A DNA stretch of 64,000 nt from Burkholderiales bacterium (GCA_013044035.1 JABEVE010000053.1:19166-83165), one strand, 5' to 3'; positions 9,762 through 18,813 are shown, counted from the first letter of the stretch. A program made the numbers and translations. Notes: a model not told the origin generated them from the letters alone.

Positions 9762-10538
9762 TCAGCGCGGAATTTGCACCTGGTAGGCGCGAGCGGCGAT
9801 CACCCCCGTGCGGGCGTTGATGTAGGGGCCGTACAGATGGTTCTGGAAAAAGCGCGGTGCCGGCAGCATCACTGCCAGGCGCGCAGCCTGCCAAGGTGAG
9901 AGGCGCGACGCCGACACATGGAAATAGTGCTGCGCGGCCGCCTCGGCGCCATAAATGCCCTCGCCCCATTCCACGCTGTTGAGGTAGATCTCCAGGATGC
10001 GGCGCTTGCCCAGGATGCCTTCGAGCATGTAGGCAATGACCAACTCCTGCGCCTTGCGCAGATAACTGCGTTGCGGTGAGAGAAACAGGTTCTTCGCCAG
10101 TTGCTGGGTGATGGTCGAACCGCCGATGATGCGGTGTAGCCGCTCATCGCGGCGGCTGTGATTTTTCTGCCAAGCTTGCTGGATGGCAGTCCAGTCGACA
10201 CCGTCATTGGTCAAGAATGTGGCGTCTTCCGAGGCCACGGCCGAGCGCTTGAGCCAGGGGCTGATGCGATCGTAGGGCACCCAGTCGTGCAGCCAAGGCG
10301 CGCGGAGCCAATGCTCGGCTGCACTCTGGCGATCCTGACCCCTAAACGATATGGGCGAGGCGCCCGGATCGCCCTTGAGAATGCGCAATTGCGCCGCACG
10401 CATGAAGGCTGTGCTGGATGGCGGGATCACAGTCCACAGGGCGATGCGCAGGGCGAAATAACCTTGCAGAACGATGACGGCCCAGAAGCACAGCCACAGG
10501 ATGGAGCGCAAGCTGGAGTGTTGGCGCGACGCGGCCAT
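9762..10538 (-). CDS. mtgA: Monofunctional biosynthetic peptidoglycan transglycosylase
   Basis: Membrane-anchored GT51 glycosyltransferase that polymerises lipid II into glycan strands in the periplasm. The 258-residue product has one N-terminal membrane segment (ILWLCFWAVIVLQGYFAL). It carries the catalytic-Glu region SEDATFLTNDGVDW, the GGSTITQQLAKNLFLS motif and the second acidic region ILEIYLNSVEWGEGIYG. There is no transpeptidase domain, which separates it from bifunctional PBPs. The track ORF extends upstream into aroE. The ATG at 10538 gives the expected short cytoplasmic tail. It lies 52 nt after the aroE stop and is convergent with hemL. Confidence 0.96.
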   Translation of the reverse strand: MAASRQHSSLRSILWLCFWAVIVLQGYFALRIALWTVIPPSSTAFMRAAQLRILKGDPGASPISFRGQDRQSAAEHWLRAPWLHDWVPYDRISPWLKRSAVASEDATFLTNDGVDWTAIQQAWQKNHSRRDERLHRIIGGSTITQQLAKNLFLSPQRSYLRKAQELVIAYMLEGILGKRRILEIYLNSVEWGEGIYGAEAAAQHYFHVSASRLSPWQAARLAVMLPAPRFFQNHLYGPYINARTGVIAARAYQVQIPR

Positions 10539-10590
10539 GGCAGACGGAGCGTGGTTGTGAGAAGTCGGGGTTATCGAGGAGGCAGGGGGC

Positions 10591-11514
10591 TTACAGCGCA
10601 GGCCCGCGCAACTCGGCCAGCAGTGTGGCCAGAACCGGTGTGGTGTCGGGGCGCACGCCGTGCCAGAGCCAGAAGCTCTCCGCCGCCTGTTCCACCAGCA
10701 TGCCCAGACCATCTTGCGCATCGGCACCGGCCTTGCGGGCCTGGGCGATGAAGGCGGTGGCTTGCGCGGCGTACATCAGGTCGTAGGCCAACATGCCGGG
10801 GCGCAGCACGCCGGGCGGAAGTTCCAGCGTGGCGCCGCCCAGGCTGGACGCGGTGGCGTTGATGACGAGATCGAACCCCGGCGCGGGCTCGGTCACGGCC
10901 GCGAGCGCCACGCCATGTTCGCGGGCGATGCCGGCATGGCGCGCGACCAGAAGGTGGGCTTTGTCGGCGCTGCGGTTCCACACGGCAATGGCTTGCGTGC
11001 CGGCCGCGATCAGCGTTCCCAGGACCCCGCTCGCTGCGCCGCCCGCACCCAGCAGCAAGATCGTTTTGCCCTTGAGTGCCTGCGCGTCGGCATTGGGCTC
11101 TTGCGGGCTTGCGGATGCGTGCGCCAGAATGCGCGTCAGATCCCGCACCAGGCCGATGCCATCGGTGTTGTCGCCCCAGAGTTCGCCGTCGTCGCTCCAG
11201 CCCAGGGTGTTGGCGGCCTCGGCCAGCGCCGCACGTGGCGACAGGCGGCGTGCGGCGCGTGCGGCCTCGAACTTGAACGGTACCGTGACGTTGCAGCCGC
11301 ACCCGCCCTCGGCACGAAAGGCCCCCAGCCCCTGTGCGAAACCATTCGGCGCAAGCCGACGCTTGTCGTAGCGCAAGCTCAGCCCGCATTGCGCCGCGAA
11401 CAGGGCATGGATGCGGGGTGACTTGCTGTGCTCCACCGGGTTGCCGAACACGGCGTAAAGATCGGGCAGGTGCGTAGCCATGGGCATGCGTGTCAACGGG
11501 GTTGTGCTGCTCAT
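10591..11514 (-). CDS. aroE: Shikimate dehydrogenase
   Basis: NADPH-dependent reduction of 3-dehydroshikimate to shikimate in aromatic amino-acid synthesis. The 307-residue product has the substrate region FGNPVEHSKSPRIH, the catalytic-Lys strand NVTVPFK, NTDGIGLVRDL, a Rossmann glycine loop (LLGAGGAASGV) and the C-terminal DGLGMLVEQAAESF. Its ATG overlaps the stop of the TonB-like gene as ATGA, which favours 11514 over an internal ATG at 11481, although the conserved domain starts only after that second Met. It is co-directional with mtgA. Confidence 0.96.
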   Translation of the reverse strand: MSSTTPLTRMPMATHLPDLYAVFGNPVEHSKSPRIHALFAAQCGLSLRYDKRRLAPNGFAQGLGAFRAEGGCGCNVTVPFKFEAARAARRLSPRAALAEAANTLGWSDDGELWGDNTDGIGLVRDLTRILAHASASPQEPNADAQALKGKTILLLGAGGAASGVLGTLIAAGTQAIAVWNRSADKAHLLVARHAGIAREHGVALAAVTEPAPGFDLVINATASSLGGATLELPPGVLRPGMLAYDLMYAAQATAFIAQARKAGADAQDGLGMLVEQAAESFWLWHGVRPDTTPVLATLLAELRGPAL

Positions 11515-12401
11515 GGTGCAGGGCTGCCGTCATGGCCTGGCTGCGCCTGGATGTGCGTTTCCAGGCCGCCTTCGCGGGTGAAGTCGAAGCCGGCGACGAT
11601 GACGAGTTGATCGGCATCGCGCCGCATGGCGGCGCTGAAGTGTCCGTAAGGCTGTGCTGCGTTGACGATGGCCCGCGCCATGCGATCGAGCTGTGGGTTG
11701 CCCGAGCCGCGCACCACCTCGCTCCTGAGCAGTCGCCCCGAGGCATCCACGGTGATGGCCATGATGAGTTTGCCGTAGAGCTTGCTGCCGTCACGTTGCG
11801 GAAAATCAACCGTGCCCAAGTGCTCGATTTTTTGCCGCATGTGGTCGTAGTACAGCGCATACGGCACGCTGCGGGTGTTGGGGCCAACGAAGCGGCGGCG
11901 CGGCCTGGCGTTTTGTTGGTCGATGCGGCGCTCGATGGCGCCGAGCAGATCCAGCAGGCGTTTGCGCTGATCTTCCAGTGCCTGCGCGGCCGCTGGCTTG
12001 GTCTGTTGCGTGGCCAGCCGCTGCAACTGCACCATCTGGCTCTTCACCTGGGTGATGAGTTCACGCTGTTTCTGCTCGTCCTGCGCCAACTGGGAGCGGC
12101 TCTGGTTTTGCAGTGCGTTGCCATCGGCCACGGTGGCTGTGGCCGGCAGCGGTGTGGTGGCCAGGCCTTTGGCGTCGTCACCTCCGCCGGCAAGATTGAC
12201 CTGCGCCAGTGCCTGCGGTTTCTCGGGGGCCTCGGCCGACGACTGATTCACCAGCACCACCGACAGCGGGGTGTCCTGGAACATGCGATTGAAGGTCTCG
12301 GGTGAACCCACTTTCAGCGCCAGCAGCGCCGCGTGCGCCGTCGCCGAAATCAGCAGCGCCCACTGCAGCTTGCTGAGACGAATGGCGCGGAACGAGGGCA
12401 T
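11511..12401 (-). CDS. TonB-family energy transducer-like protein
   Basis: A 296-residue envelope protein with a short cytoplasmic tail, one N-terminal membrane segment (QWALLISATAHAALLALKV), a long Gln/Ala-rich helical periplasmic stretch and a C-terminal TonB-like domain. That domain contains GKLIMAITVDASGRLLRSEV and a DRMARAIVNAAQPYGHF segment of the usual TonB C-terminal fold. No exbB/exbD or receptor gene is adjacent, so it may act in envelope maintenance rather than classical uptake. The track start is a TTG at 12407; the ATG at 12401 is preferred. It is translationally coupled to aroE. Confidence 0.82.
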   Translation of the reverse strand: MPSFRAIRLSKLQWALLISATAHAALLALKVGSPETFNRMFQDTPLSVVLVNQSSAEAPEKPQALAQVNLAGGGDDAKGLATTPLPATATVADGNALQNQSRSQLAQDEQKQRELITQVKSQMVQLQRLATQQTKPAAAQALEDQRKRLLDLLGAIERRIDQQNARPRRRFVGPNTRSVPYALYYDHMRQKIEHLGTVDFPQRDGSKLYGKLIMAITVDASGRLLRSEVVRGSGNPQLDRMARAIVNAAQPYGHFSAAMRRDADQLVIVAGFDFTREGGLETHIQAQPGHDGSPAP

Positions 12402-12472
12402 GCGCAATGGACTGGCGGGGCGGGGCAGGTGACAGCGGACGCGATGGCTGATCCGTGAGGTGATCGGGTCGA

Positions 12473-14602
12473 TCAGGCCGTGGCTGGGGACGCGTCGGCG
12501 GCACCTGCATCCTTGGCCGCCTCCACGGTTCCGGTGGTGTCGCTCATGGCCGTCTCGGCGCCCGCCTCGGTGGCGACCTCGGTTTCTGCCTCGGCTTCGT
12601 CCACGACCAGGTGTAGGCCTGTGGCCAGGGCGGCAGCGCCGTCCTCTTCGGCTGGCTCATCCACCTGCACTGCTTCCCCGCCGGTCGCGGTCATGTCGCG
12701 CAGCACCTCGACCACCTTGCACGGCTGCTCCAGGGTGATCAGGTCGGGTTGACCGAACTGCACGCGCACGCGGGTGCCACGCGGCTGGTCCTGCGCTCCC
12801 TGCGCCTGCAGCACCAGCGGCAGGCCGTCCACCCGCACCAGCCCATCGCGCAGCACAGCTGCATCGCGCTCGCTAATGCCTTGCTGTTGCAGATAGCGCA
12901 GGGTCCAGTAGCGTTCCATGCCGTTCTGAAAGTCGGCATAGGCCTTGTAGGCGTCTTCGAAGGCGCCGACGATGGCGAAGAGTTGCGCATCCTTTGGCTT
13001 GTAGGGCACCGCGAGCAAGGCAGTGCGGCCATGGCGCGCGGCGGCGATGATCTGCCCCTGGTTCACCAGGTCGGTGTAGCGCCGCAGCGGCGAGGTGCAC
13101 CAGGCGTACTGGGCCACTCCCAGGCCCTGGTGAGGTGCCGGCTTGGTGCCCATGCGGGTGCGCAGGTTGACACCCATGCCGCTTTGGCTGCGGTAAATGC
13201 CGGGCAGCCCCAGTTCGGCCAGCCAGCCGCCCCAGGTGGCGTTGGCCAGAATCATGAGCTCGGCGACGATGAGGTCCAGCGGCGCGCCGCGGCGGCGCGG
13301 CACGATGTCCACCCGCGCTGCGTCCTCCCCCTGCTCCAGACCGGTGACGCGAAAGCTGTAGTCCACCCCACCCGGGCGCTCCGGCCGGCCGCGCACGGCT
13401 TCACGTCCGCTCTTGAGTTTGTTGGCGATGCGCCAGAGCAGGGCCAGCTCTGTGGCGAAGGCCAAGTCGGGTGCCGGGTCGACGCCATTCAGGGCGTCTT
13501 CCGTCACTGCGGTGTCCAGCAGATCGTGGCGCAGGTTGGCGGCAATCGGCACGCGCTCAACCCGCGTCTCGTGGCTCTGCATGGCGAGGTTCGCGTCCAG
13601 TGTGACGTAGAGGCTGACGGCTGGGCGGCTACTGCCTTCGGCCAGGGTGAAGCTCTGTACCAGCGCCTCGGGCAGCATGGTGATCTTGTCGCCAGGCATG
13701 TAGACGGTGGACATGCGCGCGCGCGCCGCCTGGTCCCAGGCGCTGTCGCGTGCCAGGGCCAGCGCCGGCGCGGCGATGTGAACGCCAAGCACCACGCCAC
13801 CACCGTCCAGCCGCTGCACCGACAGCGCGTCGTCGATCTCGGTCGTCGCGGAATCGTCGATGGAAAACGCCTGCACCTCAGCCAGCGGCAAATCCCCGAC
13901 GTCGGGCGTCGACAGCGGCAGATCGGCGAAACCGGTGCCCTTGGGGAAATGCTCCAGCAAAAAACGTTGCATATGGAAATGCCAGGGCGACGCAATGGCT
14001 CCTGCCGCCCGCAGCAAATGCAGCGCGCCATGGCCGCTTTGCTTCACCGCCTGCGCCAGGGTCTTGTATTCCACACTGTTCTTGTCGGGCTTGAACAGCA
14101 GGGCGTAGAGCTTGGCGGCAATGGCATCGGGGCAGTGGCCGTTCACCAGGGCTTGTGCATCGGCCTCGATCTGTCGTTGCTGCGCCTCCTTGCGCGCCAT
14201 GCCCGCCAGCGCCGCCTGCACCGTCTCCTGGCTGGCTTTGCGGAACAGCCCCTTGCCACGGCGTTGGAAGTAGTGCGGTGCGCCGTGCAGGCGCAGCAGC
14301 ACGGCGGCCTGCTGTTGCGGCGTGGGTTTGCCACCGTAATAATCCGCCGCCACCACGCCAAAGCCGAATTCGTCTTCCGGCGCAAATTCCCACAGCAAGT
14401 CGAGCTCGATGCCATCCTGCTGCGCCTGTGCCCAAGCCAGCAACTCATGTGGTGCGGGCGCGTCGAACGGCAACAGTGCTTGCTGGGCCTTGATCTTTTG
14501 GCGTTTGCCGCTGGCCAGTTCCACCTGCATCGAGGTGTCGGCCTGGCTCATGATGCGGCCGGTGGCAAGTTTGCCCGTGTCTTCGAAAAGGATGTAGGTC
14601 AC
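12473..14602 (-). CDS. rnb: RNase II-family (RNB domain) exoribonuclease
   Basis: A 709-residue 3'-to-5' exoribonuclease of the RNase II/R family. After an N-terminal helical region, the RNB catalytic domain begins with FSIDDSATTEIDDALSV, holding the metal-binding aspartates, and continues through the STVYMPGDKITMLPE and CTSPLRRYTDLVNQ motifs. The N-terminal cold-shock domains of RNase R are not obvious, and the length is nearer RNase II. The last roughly 60 residues are an acidic Glu/Ala/Thr-rich tail with no catalytic motif, an unusual low-complexity extension. It lies 21 nt downstream of the YqiA-like gene. Confidence 0.9.
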   Translation of the reverse strand: MTYILFEDTGKLATGRIMSQADTSMQVELASGKRQKIKAQQALLPFDAPAPHELLAWAQAQQDGIELDLLWEFAPEDEFGFGVVAADYYGGKPTPQQQAAVLLRLHGAPHYFQRRGKGLFRKASQETVQAALAGMARKEAQQRQIEADAQALVNGHCPDAIAAKLYALLFKPDKNSVEYKTLAQAVKQSGHGALHLLRAAGAIASPWHFHMQRFLLEHFPKGTGFADLPLSTPDVGDLPLAEVQAFSIDDSATTEIDDALSVQRLDGGGVVLGVHIAAPALALARDSAWDQAARARMSTVYMPGDKITMLPEALVQSFTLAEGSSRPAVSLYVTLDANLAMQSHETRVERVPIAANLRHDLLDTAVTEDALNGVDPAPDLAFATELALLWRIANKLKSGREAVRGRPERPGGVDYSFRVTGLEQGEDAARVDIVPRRRGAPLDLIVAELMILANATWGGWLAELGLPGIYRSQSGMGVNLRTRMGTKPAPHQGLGVAQYAWCTSPLRRYTDLVNQGQIIAAARHGRTALLAVPYKPKDAQLFAIVGAFEDAYKAYADFQNGMERYWTLRYLQQQGISERDAAVLRDGLVRVDGLPLVLQAQGAQDQPRGTRVRVQFGQPDLITLEQPCKVVEVLRDMTATGGEAVQVDEPAEEDGAAALATGLHLVVDEAEAETEVATEAGAETAMSDTTGTVEAAKDAGAADASPATA

Positions 14603-14623
14603 GTGAGTCGGAATGGGTGAGTG

Positions 14624-15262
14624 TCACGCCACATCAGCATGAATGCCGAGAAAATCCAGCACGGCGTCGAGATGATGCGTGGCGTAATCCGTGAGTGCGT
14701 GGCCGCCGAGCGGCACGATGCGCAAATGGCCGCCAGCGTAGCGTGCGGCCATTTCACGCCAGTCGAGCACCTCGTCGTCCTGCGCAATCAGGGCAAGATA
14801 ACGTGAAGCCTCGGGCACAGCGCTGGTCAGGCTGCCGACTTCGAGTGCATGGAGTTCGTGGACATGCTCTGCCGTGAAGTGCAATGCGGACTGCGGGTCG
14901 TGCCAGGCCGTGAGCGCGCCAATCTGCGTGCGCAAATCGCGTGCCGGGTTCACCGCCGGATTCAAAAGCACGGCGCGCGCCTGCAGGTGGTGCGCCAGAT
15001 AGGTGGCGTAGAAGCCGCCCAGTGAACTGCCCACCAGCGCCAGGCGCCCCGGAGCGACATGGCCCACCAGTGCCAGCAACTCAGCCATGGCCTGTGCTGG
15101 GGAAGGCGGCAGTTGCGGGCACAACCATTGCACCGGCTCCAACCCGCGCCTGCTGCGCTCATCGTGGATGACTTGCAGGCGCGCGCCGGTGACGAGCGCC
15201 TTGGCCGACTGGGGCGAGGAGCGGAAACCGTGCAGATACAGCAGATGGGTGGGTGCAGGCAT
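14624..15262 (-). CDS. YqiA/UPF0227-family alpha/beta hydrolase
   Basis: A 212-residue small esterase with the alpha/beta-hydrolase fold. It opens with LLYLHGFRSSPQSAK, the oxyanion-hole strand typical of YqiA/YcfP proteins. It has a nucleophile elbow GSSLGGFYAT (Ser near residue 81), the strand LALIAQDDEVLDW with the acid residue, and a late His in LGGHALTDY. The family is a cytoplasmic esterase group with no settled substrate. It sits 21 nt upstream of the RNase gene on the same strand, so the two are probably co-transcribed. Confidence 0.85.
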   Translation of the reverse strand: MPAPTHLLYLHGFRSSPQSAKALVTGARLQVIHDERSRRGLEPVQWLCPQLPPSPAQAMAELLALVGHVAPGRLALVGSSLGGFYATYLAHHLQARAVLLNPAVNPARDLRTQIGALTAWHDPQSALHFTAEHVHELHALEVGSLTSAVPEASRYLALIAQDDEVLDWREMAARYAGGHLRIVPLGGHALTDYATHHLDAVLDFLGIHADVA

Positions 15263-15460
15263 GCAGAGTTGTTTGCACGGGTATGCCAGCGCAAAACCCG
15301 CAATCCTAGCGGCTGGAAACCGGGACTGGCGGGCTGGGCGTCCGCTTGGAAGGCGGGCGCCCTTGATGGGGTTCTGCCGCCTCCTGAAGAAGCAGACCCT
15401 CCCAGCGTTTCCTCAACGTTTTGAGGGAGTTGCGGTCTTGTGAGCGCCCTGGCTCTCGAA

Positions 15461-15967
15461 TCAGATGCTGCGTGAAAGTGGCTGGATGGTTGCCGATGTG
15501 GGCGGCGTCCCTGTCGCCGGGCTCGGGGACTGTGCATCGTCCTGTGGCCAGTCACGGATATAGGCCTTGAGCATGCGGTTCTCGAAGTCTTGCTCCTGCA
15601 CCACGGCGCGTGCCACATCATGGAAAGAAATCACCCCAAGCAGGGTGGTGCCTTCCATCACCGGCATGTAGCGGGTGTGGCTCTCCAGCATCAGGCGGCG
15701 CAACTCGTCCAGACCCGTCTGGGGTGTGCAATGCACAGGCTCGCCCAGCATCACGTCGGCCACCTGGGCTTCGCCCGGTTGCGCGCCGGCCAGCGCGGCA
15801 ATGACTTCGCGGAAGGTGAGCATGCCCGCCAGATGGCCGGCCCGCATCACGACCAGCGAGCCCACGTCATGCTGCGTCATCGTGCGGGCTGCTTCGAGCA
15901 GCGCTGTGTCAGGCGCCACCGTGAACAGCGCACTGCCCTTGACCCTCAAAATATCGCTGACTTGCAT
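15461..15967 (-). CDS. CBS-domain-pair protein
   Basis: A 168-residue protein consisting of two tandem CBS motifs (about residues 1-60 and 70-130) and a short Pro/Ser/Thr-rich tail. The first repeat ends GSLVVMRAGHLAGMLTFREV and the second YMPVMEGTTLLGVISFHDV, the usual adenosyl-ligand-binding beta-alpha-beta pattern. Such stand-alone CBS pairs sense adenine nucleotides or S-adenosylmethionine, but the partner here is unknown. It is a single gene between the YqiA-like gene and the accessory stretch; about 200 nt on its 3' side hold no supported feature. Confidence 0.85.
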   Translation of the reverse strand: MQVSDILRVKGSALFTVAPDTALLEAARTMTQHDVGSLVVMRAGHLAGMLTFREVIAALAGAQPGEAQVADVMLGEPVHCTPQTGLDELRRLMLESHTRYMPVMEGTTLLGVISFHDVARAVVQEQDFENRMLKAYIRDWPQDDAQSPSPATGTPPTSATIQPLSRSI

Positions 15968-16252
15968 GGCTGTCTCCTCGTCGCCGTCCCTGCCAGATGG
16001 CTATGCAACCACTATAGCCTAGGGAGCAGCAGGCTTCCATGAGGAACAACGATGATGTGCCGAGAAGGGCTCCTCGTGGCTCCAAAGGCGTGGAGTCGTT
16101 GAGACAAGGTCGCAGCGGCTGGGTCAAAGGCTCCCGCGTTGCCGCCCTCTCTCCACGGGAGCCTGCCTGCATGCGGGGCCAAGCGTCAGGCTGGGGTCGT
16201 GGAAGAGGAGTCCAACTCGCCATGACGATGGCCCTGAAAGTCAGGGGCAGTG

Positions 16253-16348
16253 TCACGGCTGGATCTGCACGTAGCCGTCCTGGACCAGCTGAACGATCCG
16301 CCCAACTGCACCAGCATTGATCAAAACACTGGGCAGGAGATCTGCGTT
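16253..16348 (-). pseudogene. Decayed C-terminal fragment of a second DsrE-like gene
   Basis: The last 31 codons of a minus-strand frame end in a tail very like that of the intact DsrE gene next door. The fragment has LLPSVLINAGAVGRIVQLVQ and DGYVQIQP; the intact gene has LAPSAVIVPGGVVRLMQLE and NGFAYIKP. Upstream of this segment the frame is not DsrE-like. It appears to be the remnant of a tandem duplicate about 95 nt beyond the intact gene. The surrounding 15,968-16,442 stretch holds nothing else that can be supported. Confidence 0.6.
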
Positions 16349-16442
16349 ACCCCAACGATGCCATTGATTTCGCGACCGGGTCTTGACGCTGCCCACCCCG
16401 ATTCGCCGGTGTCGGCGATGGGGTGCTCTGGCTTGAACGCCG

Positions 16443-16949
16443 TTATGGCTTGATATAGGCAAAGCCATTTTTTTCGAGTTGCATGAGACGCACGACACCC
16501 CCGGGGACAATCACGGCGCTGGGAGCCAGCACGGGCATGTGTCCGAGTTTTTTGGCCATCCCTTCCATGGTGACGTGGCAGGCGTCGAACTCGATGCCCT
16601 CGGCGTTTTGTGCTGCGAGACGTTCAGCGACAGGGCTGTTCTTCAACAGCATCAGGAGCCCTGGACCGTAGGCGACAACCACGATGCGCACGTTTCCTTG
16701 GCCGAGGTTGTCCAGCACGTTTTGAGCGTTGTTCAGCGTGAGGGCCCACAACTGCTGATCGTCGCTGCTGACCTGCAAGACCAACTTGTATTTTGCGAAA
16801 GGCAGGTCATGAATGAAGGCCGGTTTCTCAAAATTGAAGTCTTTCATCATGGAGGGGTTGTCGGCGTATGCATGCGTGGCGCTGCCAACGAGCAGGGCCG
16901 TGACCAGCAAAATATGACGTGCGAGGTGTGCCCAATAGTTGTTGCCCAT
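16443..16949 (-). CDS. Secreted DsrE/DsrF-like protein
   Basis: A 168-residue DsrE-family protein with an N-terminal signal peptide (hydrophobic core HILLVTALLVGSA, cleavage probably after THAYA). The mature part shows the family pattern: KLVLQVSSDDQQLWALTLNN, the strand IVVVAYGPGLLMLL, and a conserved Cys in FDACHVTMEGM, equivalent to the reactive Cys of DsrE-type proteins. It ends with VPGGVVRLMQLEKNGFAYI. Such periplasmic DsrE proteins occur in sulfur-metabolising bacteria, but the role is not known. The track ORF starts at 17048; the ATG at 16949 has a strong GAGGAGAT ribosome site. Confidence 0.85.
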   Translation of the reverse strand: MGNNYWAHLARHILLVTALLVGSATHAYADNPSMMKDFNFEKPAFIHDLPFAKYKLVLQVSSDDQQLWALTLNNAQNVLDNLGQGNVRIVVVAYGPGLLMLLKNSPVAERLAAQNAEGIEFDACHVTMEGMAKKLGHMPVLAPSAVIVPGGVVRLMQLEKNGFAYIKP

Positions 16950-17353
16950 TCTGATCTCCTCGGGTGCGGAACATGCCCCACTTGCCTTCACAGCGTGCCG
17001 GGGCCTGAGGCGTGCTGCGGATTCACTCAGTCGCCCTCTGTGGCACAACTGCGCGACAGCGCGGATCCTAGGGATTCACACCGCGCCACACAATCCAGGG
17101 ATAGCCCGATCTCCCTGACGAGAACCACGCGGCAGGTGAGCTCGTCGGTGAATCGCATGCCGGCTGTCCGCCAGCGCAATCATGGGCAGGATGGCTGAAT
17201 CAGGCTACCTGGGCTCTCGGTTGGCACACCGAACCACCTGCGTGTGATCTCGAGGAAGTCTTGACTGACCCTTGACCCCGTCCCCGGCTCTCGAACCGTT
17301 CGGTCACAAAAATCTCTGGCATGATCAGCCCGAACTGGGCCAAGGAGCACGTC

Positions 17354-17473
17354 GTGAAGAGAAGCCCGTTCACCGACGATCCGATCGCGTTGGCGTTGAA
17401 GACGCCTCCCCGACGTCGCGAGATGGTGTCCGACGTCCTCACCAATTCGTGCATTGCACATCACCTCGCATGA
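17354..17473 (+). pseudogene. Probable remnant of an IS3-family transposase orfA
   Basis: A 39-codon frame beginning GTG after a good AAGGAG ribosome site reads VKRSPFTDDPIALALKTP. This resembles the start of IS3-family OrfA proteins (the MKRSRFTEEQIAFALKQ type). The similarity is lost after about 16 residues and a stop follows. No terminal inverted repeats or orfB are present. The remainder of 16,950-17,536 (about 590 nt) contains no supported gene. Confidence 0.4.
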
Positions 17474-17536
17474 CACAGATCCTCGGAGCTTGAAACCCTG
17501 CGGTTAGACTGTGCTAAGTAGCTTCAACAGCAGTCC

Positions 17537-18526
17537 ATGTTGATCAAGTCAGCCGACGACAAGAGCAAACGCCTGCGTCTCCTCGAAGAGTTGCGACGCG
17601 CATCCGTGCTGGACAGACGCCAACGCGACTGGCTCGCGGCTGAGCACAAGCGTGTTAAGGATGGCATTGGAGGCGAGCGAGATGCCGCCTACTACATCGA
17701 CACCTATTTCCATGACGGTGAGAATCACGTCGTTCTGCACGACTTGCGTCTGGTCGATGACGGGCAGGTCGCCCAGATCGATCACTTGATCATGGGTCGA
17801 GGGTTTATTTTCTACTTGATCGAAACTAAGGCCTTCAATGGCAACCTGATCATCAATGAACAGGGTGAATTCACGGTAGAGTACGGAGATAGGCGCCACG
17901 GCATCGAGTCCCCATTGGAGCAAAGCAAGCGCCACGAATCCGTGCTCTTGAGGGTCATAGAGCGACTTGGCATCACGGGCCGGACCCATTCCAAACCCAT
18001 CATCAAACACGTCGTGCTGCTGCATCCCAAAGGAGTGATCACACGTCCTGATGGCAGGCGCTTCGATAGCAGCAATGTGATCAAAGCCGACCAGTTCGGC
18101 ACGTGGCATGAGAAATATGTGGATAAGGAAGTCGGACTCGGCAAAGTCTTGAGCGCGGCGTTCAATATGCGTCGCCTGGAGACCATTGTCGAATGGGGAC
18201 GAATGCTCAAGCGCGAGCATCAGCCCAAGGATCTCTTGGAATTACCGGACTTCATGCGCCCGAAGGCGTCGCCGCCAAAAGATGAGGCCCGCAGCCAGCC
18301 TGTCACGGCACCAGTGCCCCGCAGCCACGACATTCAGGCTCCAGACCACGCTGCTCGTTCATCGGCCGTGCAAACAGATGGACACTCAACGGCCTCGGAG
18401 AAGCGTCTCATCTGCGCGACATGCGGAAGCAAGATCTCCTATCAAGAGGGAAAGTTCTGCTGGAATCACCCGAACCGATTTCAGGGTCGGCAATATTGCC
18501 GTGCCCATCAGGTCGCCTTCACGTGA
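17537..18526 (+). CDS. NERD-domain protein with C-terminal zinc-finger-like motif
   Basis: A 329-residue protein with a NERD (nuclease-related) domain at about residues 45-165. It shows GIGGERDAAYYID, the acidic QIDHLIMGRGFIFYLIETKA core with the Asp and Glu-x-Lys residues expected of this restriction-endonuclease-like fold, and a later KHVVLLHPKGVI strand. A Pro/Ala-rich linker follows. The last 35 residues hold CATCGSKISYQEGKFC and, after a spacer, YCRAHQ, a probable zinc-binding knuckle. Nucleolytic activity is inferred from the family only. It is a single gene between an IS remnant and tRNA-Ser, suggesting accessory DNA. Confidence 0.85.
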   Translation: MLIKSADDKSKRLRLLEELRRASVLDRRQRDWLAAEHKRVKDGIGGERDAAYYIDTYFHDGENHVVLHDLRLVDDGQVAQIDHLIMGRGFIFYLIETKAFNGNLIINEQGEFTVEYGDRRHGIESPLEQSKRHESVLLRVIERLGITGRTHSKPIIKHVVLLHPKGVITRPDGRRFDSSNVIKADQFGTWHEKYVDKEVGLGKVLSAAFNMRRLETIVEWGRMLKREHQPKDLLELPDFMRPKASPPKDEARSQPVTAPVPRSHDIQAPDHAARSSAVQTDGHSTASEKRLICATCGSKISYQEGKFCWNHPNRFQGRQYCRAHQVAFT

Positions 18527-18682
18527 GGCGCTGTCAGTTCCTTTCCATGCGATAAATGTGCGATAAATGGGGTCTGTCCCCTGTTTTCTTCTGTTTTCTG
18601 TTTTCCTCCTGTTTTCGGCTCTGGCTGATGCTGTGGGCATGATCGGACTGATAAATCCGCATAAACCTGAGAAAACGCCAAG

Positions 18683-18707
18683 AAAAAAGCCCGCTCAAAA
18701 GCGGGCT
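18683..18707 (-). terminator. Rho-independent terminator downstream of tRNA-Ser
   Basis: Read on the minus strand, a 7-bp stem AGCCCGC / GCGGGCT with a TTTTGA loop is followed by a run of six T. It lies 16 nt beyond the tRNA 3' end, and ends the serS-tRNA direction of transcription. Confidence 0.85.
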
Positions 18708-18722
18708 AAGTTGCTGATTGTC

Positions 18723-18813
18723 TGGCGGAAAGGGTGGGATTCGAACCCACGGTACGGAAGAACCGTACACCGGATTTCGAGTCCGGCGCATTCGACCACT
18801 CTGCCACCTTTCC
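18723..18813 (-). tRNA. tRNA-Ser (anticodon CGA)
   Basis: The minus strand reads GGAAAGG at the 5' acceptor arm, matched by CCTTTCC, then G and an encoded CCA. The anticodon stem-loop CCGGACTCGAAATCCGG gives anticodon CGA, decoding UCG. A long variable arm (about TACGG...CCGTA) marks a class II tRNA, and the T arm is GTGGGTTCGAATCCCAC. The gene lies about 105 nt downstream of serS on the same strand. Confidence 0.97.

Noticed and set aside
12749-14620. 623-codon plus-strand frame opposite the RNase II gene
   Set aside because: It lies fully antisense to a gene with intact RNB motifs and its composition has no domain signal.
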